From positions 310,001 through 374,000 of the forward strand of contig BCGN01000010.1 in the NCBI GenBank assembly GCA_001599295.1: DNA of 64,000 bases, written 5' to 3'. This DNA is from Sporopachydermia quercuum. Lineage: Eukaryota > Ascomycota > Sporopachydermiomycetes > Sporopachydermiales > Sporopachydermiaceae. Positions 43,257 through 54,431 of this stretch are shown here, one piece after another. A model generated the notes under the pieces. That model saw only the letters and a list, made by a program, of their open reading frames with translations, had not been told where the DNA came from and did not search any database. The translations under genes and the position numbers were made by a program. Position 1 is the first letter of the stretch, and each line of letters opens with the position of its first letter.

Positions 43257-44017
43257 CGTTTTTACGGAATCAGACGTTAGTAAGCTGTGACGATATTGCC
43301 AGTGCTTGCACACGCAAAAAAAGGACGAGGATATCTTCCAATAACACTACGTGATAAATAAAATTCTTGTGTTTAAACAAAGAGTCTCTTAATAGGTCCT
43401 TTTATTGAATGCAATAGATCAATTGGAATTATGCTATTTCTATTACTATCAATCAACGAGATAGATGATTTGAGCAGTATTTCCGTTGATGAAAAACGTT
43501 GAGATTACGGAAGTTATACTAGGTAAAAGCTTCAATATCAGATATGATATANTATATTGGTGGCATTATTTACAATCGAAGGTAAAATCGGAAAAGATGA
43601 GAACACCATTTCGGAAAACATGTGGTTAATTGTCAGTCTTATCATAAGATACTGATAATACTATATTGTATCAACAAGTTTGATGTTTAGAAAGGAATAC
43701 ACTAAAAAAAAATTACCATATAAAATGTCATTGTTGAAATGAGGATTGAATCTGCAATTACTACCTGATTATTGGCTAACAGATTTTAACATATCATGAT
43801 CGTATCTCCTCCTTCGCTGTATTAACATTGTATCAACCAATACTATTTCCATATCTTACTACCAAAATCACTCTTTTACCACTAAATACCTAATAGCTTT
43901 TATTGGTTTCATCAAAATATAAACATGCTTAGCATATAGAATACAAGCTTTAATCTATAAAACCTCACTATTGATTCAAAAACGACCTGAATCACACCCT
44001 GGAGACAACTAAATACA
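43257..44017. other. intergenic region before the membrane protein gene
   Basis: About 760 bp containing the promoter of the minus-strand membrane protein gene and the PCT1 3' flank. AT-rich, with one ambiguous base near 43552. Nothing else was recognised. Confidence 0.5.
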
Positions 44018-45550
44018 TCATTCGGTTCTCAATGTACTATCAGATGAATTTCGTTTAACGATACTGCTTAGCTTTGCCTTTTTATTGTTAGACTCACTAC
44101 TTGTCCCTTGATCTTCTTCCCCATCATTTCTATTCAACCTATTCAACCAAAACTCTTTCATGTTATCTAACAATGAATTCGTCCTCTGAAGTGTTCTCTC
44201 CTCGGCGCTCAGATGATTTCCATGACGTTTCTTATCTTTCTTGTCCTTATTCTTTTTACTGCGCGAAAAACTCAAAGCAAACTCGCTAACTGGTGATGGT
44301 GCTTCGCTACTAACATATCGGTTTTTCACATGTTGATCGCTTTCTGATTTGGTATCTCCACTTTCAAGCTCTGGCGATGTAATACNGCCGACGTCCTCTT
44401 GCGATGATGAGTCTGAATGTTTTCTCTTTCTTTGTCCAATGCCTTCTAGTCTATTTTTTGGTTTTATTTTCAGATTTTTACGTAGATATTCCCGAACTTC
44501 GGAATACAAATCTTTAGAAGCATTGTTGAAGTTATAGTTCTTGAAGTAGCTTCGGAAGTCACCGATATGCTTCTTGAATTCCAATTCGTTCTTTTTCAAC
44601 CAGGAAACATTCAATTCCTTTCGTGTAGCACCTCTAGCAAAATTTCTCATCAGATACTTATCATAGTCGCGGATGATTTTGGTGATAATATCGGAAGTGG
44701 AGATTCCTTCAGTGCGTTGAGTAGCCAAGAACCTACCAGCTTCTTTAATAGGTTTGTAGACATCATCAGTGCCATTAGAAGCATACGGAATATCATCATG
44801 AGCAACATAATCTATACGATGTTTATTAAGAAAGTCCAAAGTAACACACCATGGGGCATCAGGGATGACTTCATCGACCCATTTGCAATGCTTAATTGTT
44901 TCAACTCTTTGCTTATCACTTAACACAGTCAGACCTTTGTTCCTATGGGTAATTTGATCATTGCAAACACCACAAACCAACTCAACATTAGGCATTGCTT
45001 TCTTTGCTTGTTCTAATTGTCTCATATGTCCCAAATGGAATAAGTCAAAAACACCATCGGCATATATTCGGATCTTTCGATCTTTCGGCGGCGGTAGTAG
45101 TTTGTATCCGCGAGGGCGAAACTTCCGATACTGTTCTTCCACTTCGGCATCTAGCTCTGCCTCGTGTTCTCGGAACTGTTTTTCCTCTTCTGACATTTCC
45201 TTCTTCCGTCTTTTAGAGGGAATCTCATCTCCGTATGGAAGATGCAATGTATCATCATCGTCCTCATTATTTTCACTATCGCTACCGCTAACATCATCAT
45301 CACCATCATCATCATCATCNTCTTCTTCTTCTTCATCGTTGTCATCATTACNCTCGCTATCTTCTCGTTCATCTTCATCATCATCCAGAGATTCTCCATC
45401 TTCGAAATCAGATCCTTTCAGAACAGGAACAAATGCACCATCGTCTTCGTCAGCATTCCCCTGTAGAGCATTTTCATCCTTACCACTAATCTCAGCAGGT
45501 TGCTGCTCAACAGCTTCCCCTTCCTCATGTTTCCTTTTAGTGTTTCCCAT
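44018..45550 (-). CDS. PCT1: choline-phosphate cytidylyltransferase
   Basis: This is the rate-limiting enzyme of the CDP-choline (Kennedy) pathway to phosphatidylcholine; it makes CDP-choline from CTP and phosphocholine. The 510-aa protein has an acidic N-terminus (D/E runs encoded by GAT/GAA repeats that include two ambiguous bases, 45320 and 45352). The nucleotidyltransferase domain contains [21 protein letters not shown] with the HxGH signature, [33 protein letters not shown] and the RTEGISTSD motif. Helices follow ([15 protein letters not shown]), then a phospho-rich, basic C-terminal tail likely to mediate membrane binding. All catalytic motifs look intact. Confidence 0.96.
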   Translation of the reverse strand: MGNTKRKHEEGEAVEQQPAEISGKDENALQGNADEDDGAFVPVLKGSDFEDGESLDDDEDEREDSEXNDDNDEEEEXDDDDDGDDDVSGSDSENNEDDDDTLHLPYGDEIPSKRRKKEMSEEEKQFREHEAELDAEVEEQYRKFRPRGYKLLPPPKDRKIRIYADGVFDLFHLGHMRQLEQAKKAMPNVELVCGVCNDQITHRNKGLTVLSDKQRVETIKHCKWVDEVIPDAPWCVTLDFLNKHRIDYVAHDDIPYASNGTDDVYKPIKEAGRFLATQRTEGISTSDIITKIIRDYDKYLMRNFARGATRKELNVSWLKKNELEFKKHIGDFRSYFKNYNFNNASKDLYSEVREYLRKNLKIKPKNRLEGIGQRKRKHSDSSSQEDVGXITSPELESGDTKSESDQHVKNRYVSSEAPSPVSEFALSFSRSKKNKDKKDKKRHGNHLSAEERTLQRTNSLLDNMKEFWLNRLNRNDGEEDQGTSSESNNKKAKLSSIVKRNSSDSTLRTE

Positions 45551-46718
45551 GTTTGATTCAGTCCTACACTAAACAATTGATGATTCTATGAATAAAACTA
45601 TGAATAAGATACCAACAACTAATAACGCACTAAAACACCATGAGATAGTAGAAATTCACTTTCAAGCTGGTTTATGCTGTATAAGTATTAAAGCACAACA
45701 AATGTATTAAATGTACCATAAAAGTGAATGTAGATTGTCACTCATAGACATACTACTAATAATGATGCAATCACTGATGCACTAATAGGAACACCCACAG
45801 CGAACCCAACATTAACGGTCAATTGACGTATCAATTAGCAACAGCTTCAACGCAATTGAGACACCAATGAAAGTACCAATTGAGTTGCGGTTCTGGTAAA
45901 GTACTCCTTAGAATGTTTATAACGACAATATAAGTCCTTTCTACTATCTCATCATATCCTGATTAGCCTATGACAAGGACGAAGTGCAGGTGATGAAATG
46001 GAAGTTCAGAAGGGAAAGTGTATGATATCATAGCGGAAACAATGTCATCTGATTTTTGTTTCCGATATTTTAGAACGTGGGTAACAATTGAGAAAGTCAG
46101 GAGGAGACGGATATCGGTTATGGGATATAGGACGGGTGGTTTTTGGGGAAGTTTGATTTAGAAGAAGAGGTGAATTCTCACTTAGAGAAGGTGAAGCTAG
46201 AGGGCATGAAAAAGTGATTTCTTGCAGATTTGGTTGCAATTTGCTTGTTAGAGTGTATTGATGACTTTACATAACTGCTATTGTTTGCATTGGCTGCTAT
46301 CGAGTTTTCGGTACTGGTATACATAATGATTATATAATCAGAAATCATATGCCAATTAAACAATCACGTGATATTAAATGGGAAATCAAGTAGTAAGAAG
46401 AGAAATGGTCGTAAAACAGCTTAAAACATTGAGATACAATGACTTAACAGTTATTCGGAAATTGCTTACATAAAAGGTCTCTGTTTGTGGTGCCTCATTG
46501 TTTGCCACAGTCATGATGATCATCAGACAACCAAGAGATTTCCAATTGCACTGGACATTTTCCATCCTTTGTCATTAAAATCTTTGAAAATGAATCATAA
46601 AAACCAAGAAATAAGCACAAGTATTACCAAAAGTGATATTTTTCCTGTCCCACACGATAAAATTAGCCTTCTGAGTGACATACTCCCTATAGTACATAGT
46701 ACAATACCAATTCCATGA
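45551..46718. other. intergenic region, PCT1 promoter and RAD30 3' flank
   Basis: About 1.2 kb. Small minus-strand frames at 46045-46363 and a plus-strand frame at 46485-46718 have no recognisable features. I see no inositol/choline response element (CATGTGAAAT) in the PCT1 promoter. Confidence 0.5.
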
Positions 46719-48545
46719 TTAAAAAAGAGTCATCTGACCTTTTAACTGCTTTGACTTTTTCCTTTTAGAATTTCTTCCATTAACACCATAAGTACCAGCT
46801 CTCTTCTCAGAATTCCGGCTTATACTGCTACCAACTCTTTTGGCATCTTCACTATCAGTATCTTTATTGTTAAGCTCTCTTGATAGATCCCTAGCTATGT
46901 GCCAATCATTATGTTGCTCGATTATCTCATCTTTAATCAACTTCTTNCATCTTCCACAGTAATTAACATTACTGTCTATACTGCTATCTCCATCACCAAT
47001 CTCTGAATCATTAGGAACATTTAGAAACTTGTCAATTGAATTAAGCCCTTGGATAACTTGAAACCCAGATAATGTCAGTGAACAATGTCTTATTGGATAT
47101 AGACTAACGTGTTCGCTCCACGAAGATTCCATCTCTTCCATAAGTTTGCTAGCAGTATTCACTATCACATCCTGCAATTGCTCTATTGGAGCATAAGGCA
47201 GTGCACCTTGCTTAGATTTGGTTACCATTTGCGTTTGCCTAATGAGCAGCGATAAGGATTTAGGTCTTCGTACACAATTGGACTCCTCTTCTACTTCTTT
47301 CACCCTGTTAACTAAATCAGCAGCAAACGTGCGAAACCATTTACCTGCATCCTCGGCTGAGTTGACTAAAGTTCGGAAGTTCTTTGCAGACATCATGGAT
47401 TTCACATCTACCTGTGTTTTCACTTGTGAATAATCAGTGCCTCTGACTAGATTGTAGAGGTTAATAGCTACGTCATCGTTATTCAGTTTACGCCGTAGAT
47501 CATCAATACTAAATTTGAGGATCTGACCCACCCAAGAAACTGGCAGTTCATTGCTGTTCTCGCTAGTGCTATCTGGCTTCCCGATTTGACTACCAAAACT
47601 ACAACTTTCGCTGAGATGTAGAGTCTGAACAGCATATTCACCTATTTTACCGCCAAATCCCCAGATATCAGTTAGTTTATGCGTGGATAAGAAACACACG
47701 ATACTCTTATTAGGTATTATCGTCTGGTTATCAGGTTTATGAACTCCCGATGCTAATTTCGATATTGTCTTGGTCCTACCCACTCCCCCCGAGGTTGTAT
47801 ACCCTAATGTGTCTTTGATCTTATCACGTATCTCCTGTACTATCGTAGACCCTATCATCATGCAAACATCATCCCAGTCTTCTACACGTTTTGCTTCAGC
47901 TTCCTCAGGGCCAAAAACAACTCCTTTCCATTCAAAGGGTATGTCTTCTGGCGGCAATGGTAGATAGAGCTGTTCATCCTTGTTTTCATCAACTTCCTCA
48001 TTTTCATTTTTCTTTTCAGTCTCGTCATGCTGCAAAAGTCCTGGCCATTTTTGCATGATTCTATCATAAACCATACTTCCTAAGTCCATAAAGGTTTCAT
48101 CCACACTTGCTTTCTGTACAGTTGATACGATTGTCTTGATTACTCTCATAATCTTCCGGCTCTCTCTTCTGTATGGATCTAAACTGACCTTATTGGTACT
48201 AACACTAGGACTATTAGAATGGTAGCCCCAGAAACCCTCGCCCATTCTGAAGGTAGCCGTATGAGCAGGAATCAAATTCGGGCATTTCAGTCGAGCTTCT
48301 GGCAGCCTATCCATACGAGAAATACCGAATTTGCGTGCTGCGTATGATACAGCAATAAGAGAGTTCCATTGAACACAGACTACAGGGTCATCCTTAGAAA
48401 GACCCAACCTGATTTGCTCACATTGAGCGAAAAATGCGTTCAAATCCACATGAGCAATCACTGAAAGTGGTGAACTAAAAGATCTACTACTATTCAGTTG
48501 TTCCAAGTCAGAGAACTTGAACTTGGACCTCGTTCTGCTGGTCAT
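46719..48545 (-). CDS. RAD30: DNA polymerase eta (translesion synthesis)
   Basis: This 608-aa Y-family polymerase replicates past UV-induced dimers. Conserved blocks are IAHVDLNAFFAQCEQ (first catalytic Asp), DDPVVCVQWNSLIAVSYAARKFG, SRMDRLPEA, and VSLDPYRRESRKIM. The second acidic pair is in KASVDETFMDLGS, followed by LGYTTSGGVGRTKTISKLAS. The little-finger domain includes VDVKSMMSAKNF. The C-terminus has a UBZ zinc-finger pattern, CGR(x)KK and HNDWHIARDL; the residue at the ambiguous codon TGN (46947) is probably Cys. It ends KGQMTLF, resembling a PCNA-binding motif cut short by the stop codon. RAD30, ERD1 and RRP17 also lie near each other on S. cerevisiae chromosome IV. Confidence 0.95.
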   Translation of the reverse strand: MTSRTRSKFKFSDLEQLNSSRSFSSPLSVIAHVDLNAFFAQCEQIRLGLSKDDPVVCVQWNSLIAVSYAARKFGISRMDRLPEARLKCPNLIPAHTATFRMGEGFWGYHSNSPSVSTNKVSLDPYRRESRKIMRVIKTIVSTVQKASVDETFMDLGSMVYDRIMQKWPGLLQHDETEKKNENEEVDENKDEQLYLPLPPEDIPFEWKGVVFGPEEAEAKRVEDWDDVCMMIGSTIVQEIRDKIKDTLGYTTSGGVGRTKTISKLASGVHKPDNQTIIPNKSIVCFLSTHKLTDIWGFGGKIGEYAVQTLHLSESCSFGSQIGKPDSTSENSNELPVSWVGQILKFSIDDLRRKLNNDDVAINLYNLVRGTDYSQVKTQVDVKSMMSAKNFRTLVNSAEDAGKWFRTFAADLVNRVKEVEEESNCVRRPKSLSLLIRQTQMVTKSKQGALPYAPIEQLQDVIVNTASKLMEEMESSWSEHVSLYPIRHCSLTLSGFQVIQGLNSIDKFLNVPNDSEIGDGDSSIDSNVNYCGRXKKLIKDEIIEQHNDWHIARDLSRELNNKDTDSEDAKRVGSSISRNSEKRAGTYGVNGRNSKRKKSKQLKGQMTLF

Positions 48546-50671
48546 TCGGGAGTAGGACTATTTCATACTTGGGTTTTTTACGAAATTCTGGAGTCACAAT
48601 TGAATGCTCCCAAAATTTGCTAATCCCTTCAGTGGTTTCAACAGTAATAACAAATTAAATTCTCATCAATCAGTTTCAATTATCCTATAATAAGAATAGG
48701 AAAACAACTAATATCGTTCCATAACAACCGGAAGATCATCATCAACAGCGGAAGAATAAAAGATCAAGTAATCAATTCATTCTCAACGGCAATTTCATGT
48801 TTCAGAAAATGTTAATATGGACTTTATATAATCTCCGAAATTTGGGAACGAAGANCAGACTGGAAATTCTACTGCTCACTGGAGAACTTCCGAAATATTT
48901 CTCATTTTCTAAGCGAATAAATTTTCGCTTCTTTCTGCTTCCTCTTCTTTTCTTCTTACTGCCCACTAGTCGGAATGGAAGGATGAATATGTTGAATTGG
49001 CTGAATTGTAGTAATTATTTTTACTGAAGCGAAAGGCGGTTGATAGTAGTTTAACTGCTGGCATTGTTAATGGATTGATGTATTTCTATTTGNAAAAGTA
49101 GGTCCAATTGGTGCTTTGAGAGAAAGCTGGATTGAGGTAAGTTTTGTATTAGGTGGTACAGCATTAGACTGCAATTAGGGAACACCATCGCAACAGGTAC
49201 TCAATTGCTGTTGGAAAAGTACTTCTGATGACTGTAACTATCGTGATGAAACGTTGTCGCCCCAATCGGAACCATAGTGACGATTCGACTTCCAAGCCAA
49301 ACTCAAGGANTTTCTGATGTTACAGTTATAGTTGACTGGAGTACTTTTATGTATAGTGTGGTATTTCTACAGAGATTACAGTGTGGACCCATTTACTAAC
49401 TATTGGAATAGCGTCTTTTGACCATAGTGCTATAGTTTAGCTGTATTGATTATTAGACAGAGACAAGTGTAGGCCAGATAGTAATGAAAAATTCACAAGG
49501 AATATTGGATATGAAGGTATGCAACTGTAGTTCAAGGTCGAAAGACGNCAACTAATACTGTAGAATATCGTTATAGCTTGAGAAAAAATCATACATATGT
49601 TACTGCTCCTTTGAGCCGGGCTGCCAATACTTGAGAAATTATTTCAACAGTAAGATAAATAATCGTGTATACATTTGAAGGAAAAGTTTTGTTGATGTAT
49701 TGCTCTTCCTTGCATCTCCATAGTATGAATGAAGTCTNTACTGTACTCTACCCCAAGAACAAGTAATAACTCTCTGGTGTCGACCATAGCAAATTCTAGT
49801 TACATTTCTGAACTCATACAAATCTAACAGAATATGTTTCCTATATTTTCCCAATCCTTTACTCAATCTCACCATCTTACCATCAAATCCATTTCCTTAG
49901 ATCACATGATACGCCAGAAAAATAACATCAAATCCAACAGGTTTTTAACATAATTTCACTCAAATATCAGATTCCTCCACCAATATTTTCCCATACATAG
50001 ATTACTATATTCAACCATCACATTCAACAGTTCAATCGTTTCCTCTTCCTCAATCTATCATTAGTCCTATCATTAGCAGTCCCATTTAATACTAATTACG
50101 GTTCATCAGATACCCATTTTGGGACAGATTGTCTAGACTCGTCTCTTTTTCACTTCACACTTTTGTCATGCCAGACATGAAGCTTGATATGCCAATTGTC
50201 ATTTCGTCCTACACAAACACGCTCATCAATAAGATACAGCATCAATCATATCTTCTTAGTATTGTTTCCTTCCTACTTTTGTATAGTTCTCTTTTTCTCC
50301 TGATTACTATGCTATAGTATTGGTACTTTGAAAGCATATATAATGACTCAGAACGTCATCTCGTCAGAATGAATGTTTAGTAGTTGAATTCCATCAACCA
50401 GGACCTGAATCAATGAATCGTTCTCTATGGTATCAATGCACCATCTCATCAAATAATGGTGAAACTATATGGCACGGAAACACTGAACCGATAAACATTC
50501 GTTTATGATATTTTCACTCAACAGTCTAGTTTGTCAGACACGCTCTGAATATTAATATCCGCTCTCCGGTGCTAGATCCTCTCACAAGCCAGTATTCGAT
50601 ATCATACTTTCGTCAGATTACACTATCACAGCATCACAGACCAAACCAGACATTAGACATTAATTTCCATC
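48546..50671. other. 2.1 kb divergent region between RAD30 and ERD1
   Basis: No supportable gene. Short frames at 48797, 49639 and 50129 are hydrophobic or random. Five ambiguous bases fall within 884 bp (48855-49738), the densest run of them in the window. The region may contain an unrecognised RNA gene; I cannot identify one. Confidence 0.5.
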
Positions 50672-51880
50672 ATGTTTGAAGTACTACTTCCGTTCCCCTA
50701 TAGAATACTTTTTCTTATAATATCCGGGGTTTGGTTGTGGACGGCCAATCTGTACACATTTCACGCGATAAATATAGACTATCCTTCACTATTAAGGCTG
50801 CCAGCAGTTTCATATAAAGATGGTTTAGATGCAGCTTACATGACAAGCATTATAGGCCTAGGAGCTCTCTTTCTCCATCACCTGACATGGGGCTACTCCT
50901 TCAAAACTCTAGACAACAGTGAAGCATTATCAACGTCTATTGGTCTTATATTCAGCGATATGATATTCCTTTCAGCTTTCTCGCTGGTGACATACACCAT
51001 ATTCAATCAGAAACAATCAGCAAACGCTCATCTTTTGCGAACAACTACCAAACGTATCCTAAAGGGAGACATCAATGCTGAGCATAGACTTACAGATATT
51101 TTAGTAGCAGACTCCCTAACGTCATATGCTAAGATTTTTGCTGATTTGTCCTTATATGCATGCCATTTCTTTACATCATCAACCTGTTTCCCCGTTTACA
51201 TTGTATCTGATGGAAAGTTCACATCAGCACTTAACAGATCCTGTGGCTATTCTTCTTTTTTGATTCCTTTGGTCATAGCTTATCCTTCAATAATAAGATT
51301 CTCACAGTGTCTCAAAGAATATAAACAATCCGGCGGAAGAAATAGATGGCATTTTCTTAATGCTATTAAATATTCAACGGCATTTCCAGCTATCTTCCTA
51401 GCTGCTGTTCTATCGCGGATTGACTCTCAGAGTCCAAACGCTCCTTTAGTCATGTTTCTATGGATAATAGCTACTTTTGTTAATTCTACCTACTCCTTTT
51501 TGTGGGATCTATCTTGCGATTGGGAATTAGTTCTTGTTAAAGGTTTATTCTCTTCTTTGAATCCTTTTGCTATTCCTAACAAAGGTTTACGTCAAACACT
51601 ACATTTTGATCCAAGGATGTATTTTCTAGCGATTATTGAGAATTTCACATTACGATATATTTGGTTAATACGATTTTTTCCAATTGGCGACCAATCCAGC
51701 AGAATATATGTATTTTTGGTTACTGCTTTCCAGACAAATGAAGGACTATTCTTCTTGGAGTTCTTAGAAATTTTGAGACGATGGGTATGGATTTTCTTCA
51801 GGGTGGAAGCAGAATGGATTAGAGTGTCTAATGATAAGGATTTGGAGGCTTATGCGTTAGAAGATTATCAGAAGGATTAA
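50672..51880 (+). CDS. ERD1: Erd1, EXS-domain Golgi membrane protein
   Basis: This 402-aa multi-pass membrane protein is needed for retention of ER luminal proteins; in S. cerevisiae Erd1 supports Golgi phosphate recycling and glycosyltransferase recycling. Hydrophobic segments run from the N-terminus (LFLIISGVWLWTANLYTFHAINIDY). The EXS signature region is clear: GRNRWHFLNAIKYSTAFPAIFLA-type motif, TYSFLWDLSCDWELV, LRYIWLIRFFP, then EILRRWVWIFFRVEAEWIRV at the C-terminus. EXS domains are shared with Xpr1/Syg1 phosphate exporters. It is convergent with RRP17, the same arrangement as ERD1 and RRP17 in S. cerevisiae. Confidence 0.93.
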   Translation: MFEVLLPFPYRILFLIISGVWLWTANLYTFHAINIDYPSLLRLPAVSYKDGLDAAYMTSIIGLGALFLHHLTWGYSFKTLDNSEALSTSIGLIFSDMIFLSAFSLVTYTIFNQKQSANAHLLRTTTKRILKGDINAEHRLTDILVADSLTSYAKIFADLSLYACHFFTSSTCFPVYIVSDGKFTSALNRSCGYSSFLIPLVIAYPSIIRFSQCLKEYKQSGGRNRWHFLNAIKYSTAFPAIFLAAVLSRIDSQSPNAPLVMFLWIIATFVNSTYSFLWDLSCDWELVLVKGLFSSLNPFAIPNKGLRQTLHFDPRMYFLAIIENFTLRYIWLIRFFPIGDQSSRIYVFLVTAFQTNEGLFFLEFLEILRRWVWIFFRVEAEWIRVSNDKDLEAYALEDYQKD

Positions 51881-52495
51881 TAATTAGATGCATTTGAAGT
51901 AGTAGTTCTATAGAATGTTCTACAGAATTTATAACCTATTAGAATATACAACTGTGTCATAGCATTTACCCATTTACTGTTGTATAGGCAGTATTCATTG
52001 GCAGCATATAAATATCTATGTTATTACTGAGGATTTATAGTCTCGTTTATGTTTATGGTTAATTATGGTTATTTACAAATCAAACAATCAGCACATTTAT
52101 AGCCTTCTAGATGTACACTGAAAGTATCTTTTGATGATGCCTTTATTACCTACCTATGGTTTCTTGTGCAGTCAAGTCACATTACGATGATATCAATAAT
52201 ACTTCTTTTTACGGTGAACATACAACTCTGATTTAATATACATGTATTCTCCATTAGCATGTAAAGTAGTCGCAGGGTTACACAGGGTTACACAGGGTTT
52301 CAGAACAATCTGCAGAGCTATCACCAAAATCAACTCATTCTGCTCATTTTATTCGTTTGCTTTTCTATTGCTTTCCATCAAAGCCTCTATAGATATTCTA
52401 AATTTTAATTCTCATTCTTTGTCCTATACACGCATGTGATTCGTATCTCCAGCTTCAGATACCTATACTGTCCTATTCTATAAAATCATCTTGCA
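51881..52495. other. convergent 3' region between ERD1 and RRP17
   Basis: About 600 bp, AT-rich, containing the CAGGGTTACA tandem repeat annotated separately. No gene. Confidence 0.6.
52273..52299. repeat. interstitial tandem repeat CAGGGTTACA x2.7
   Basis: Two perfect copies of the 10-mer CAGGGTTACA and a partial third (CAGGGTT) lie head to tail. The G-triplet content recalls yeast telomeric or Tbf1-type sequence, but the unit does not match a telomere repeat I know. Confidence 0.75.
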
Positions 52496-53580
52496 TCATC
52501 GGTTGTTCTTAGCTCTTCCACGGCTCTTCTTTTCACCACTTCTACTTCTTTCTTTGCTTAAATGCATCTTACGCTCGGTCTTAGTAAGGTATCGGAACTT
52601 TTTTGCCTTGGGTTTTTTCGGTTCAGGACCATTGACCAAAATAGCGTACTTTTTTGCTCTATCAATACTTTTCTCTAATACTTCCTTTGATTTAGACAAA
52701 TCCACAAATGTTGGCAGAACTGTACTGTCATTGCCAACTTCCAAAGATTCAATTGTCACGTTAACTTCTTCCTCTTCTTCTTCATCATTTACGACACTAT
52801 AAACCTCCTTACGTTTTAGAATGCCTTTCTTTGGCTCTGATATTGAAGCAGAAGAGTCACCGAAACCTTCCCATTCAGAATCTGAAGAAGAGCTAGCAGA
52901 ATAATTAGCTACAGTGCCATTGTCTTCTTTATCGTTATCGCCATTACTATTATCATTCTCTGAACTAGTGCTATCACTATTATCAGAATCTTCATTTTTA
53001 TTGGTATCTTCTTTGCTTTTCTTTGCTTTCACTGTTTTCCCAAGAGTCCAATCTACGTCCTTATCGTCTTCTTCTTTCTCATACAGTTCTAAGACTATGT
53101 TAGAAAATTAGTAGAATAGTAAAAGTAGAAAGCAATAGACGAGCAGATGATAGTCGAAGAACAAAGAGTAGCATTCTTTTCTCTTCTCCGCAATAAATAC
53201 ATACCTTTTATTGAAGCATTTACCTTCTCAAGCTGCTCTTGAACATATTGTCGTCGTTCTTCTCTAATTCTTTTTCTTTCTTCTAGTCTCTGTTGATGAT
53301 CAAGCTCTTTGGCTTTTTCCTGAGCTTTCTTCTGTCGCTCTAACTTCCGTTTATGAAATCCAGTCAAATATTCCCTTAAGTACGTTAGTGTTTGGCCCAA
53401 CAAATCATACTACCTTCTCAGAAATGTCGTTCTGAATTCCAGACTGATAAACGAATACATTATTACTTACAGTCGATCATTCTTATCAAAGGTGATCTCC
53501 TCCACACGGTTTTTACGGCTCTTCTTCTGTGCATATCGTTTATCACCTTCAGTAAGAATTTCTCTATTCCTTTTAGCCAT
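52496..53580 (-). CDS. RRP17: Rrp17, NOL12-family pre-rRNA 5' exonuclease, two introns
   Basis: This nucleolar protein acts in 5' end processing of 60S rRNA. Exons: 53471-53580, 53205-53374 and 52496-53088 (290 aa). Exon 1 reads MAKRNREILTEGDKRYAQKK and ends in EITFDKNDR. Splicing a 96-nt GTAAGT intron restores R-L-EYLTGFHKRKLERQKKAQ, identical in layout to S. cerevisiae Rrp17 (EYLTGFHKRKL). Intron 2 starts GTATGT (53204-53199). Its acceptor is ambiguous: cuts before 53088 and before 53094 both keep frame and differ by two codons. The coiled, acidic and serine-rich middle leads to SKEVLEKSIDRAKKYA and KKFRYLTKTERK, another family hallmark. The S. cerevisiae gene has no intron. Confidence 0.92.
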
Positions 53581-54431
53581 TTGAAGTTATTAGTCAAGAA
53601 TTGGTAGGCAGAGTTGTAGTAGATCGAGGTATTCAGTATACAGCAGTTGCTTTATTCTCAGTAGATAATGTATTGCCTTCTGACTGAAAACTAATAAAGG
53701 AAAGGAAGAAACAGAACACTCAACACTGCAAGCAAAAGTTCCATAAGTTCTCTAGCAGATTCAAGCAGTCCAGCTTTATAACAACTATTATACAGTTAAC
53801 CACAACAATTATCGTAAGTTTTATACAGAAATAAATATAAACCCTTAAGGCGGAAAACCAGAATAAAAATGAATTAGTAGACGATGAGAAGAAAGAAATA
53901 AACAGATGAGAAATATTTGCAGGAGGAAATATAGGAAATAATGTGAAATTTCGGAGATTTTATGAAAAGATTCTTTTTGGTATCTTTTCTAGAGCAAGGG
54001 CAATACTCGAGATTGAGAAAGATACTGAAAACCCACCAGAAGTTATAGTGGAATGATATTATACTTGCTATCTTATGATTGTTTACCGGTTTCTAAGCCA
54101 TTTTTATAGTGAAAAGCCCTGGCTGCAAATATGTTTACTGTCAATTCTATCGTTGTTGTGATTGAGCCTGAAATATAACAGTTATATAGGATCACGTAGT
54201 ATAATATTTACATATCATAGTTTGCGCTATATTCGGAAATAATAAGAAAACTCATGCCTATTTTCTCCGTTTCTTATGACCCTACATTACCAACACCTCA
54301 TAATAATCAACCTTTTCTAGTCATTCCTGTATGTTGAACATAAAATTAATTAAAAACTACATACTTAATACCACCTAATTGTCCTTGCCATTGTAAAAAA
54401 AAAGCCTCTTACCGTTCTTTCGTCAAACTCT
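53581..54431. other. RRP17 promoter and IRE1 3' flank
   Basis: About 850 bp. CGATGAG at 53882-53888 matches the core of a PAC box and lies about 300 bp upstream of RRP17; no RRPE box is evident. Otherwise AT-rich and featureless. Confidence 0.5.

Noticed and set aside
44961-45572. 203-codon serine-rich plus-strand frame opposite PCT1
   Set aside because: It is the complement of the Asp/Glu repeats of PCT1, with no independent features.
50129-50317. 62-codon hydrophobic frame before ERD1
   Set aside because: A short, unconserved-looking frame in a promoter region.
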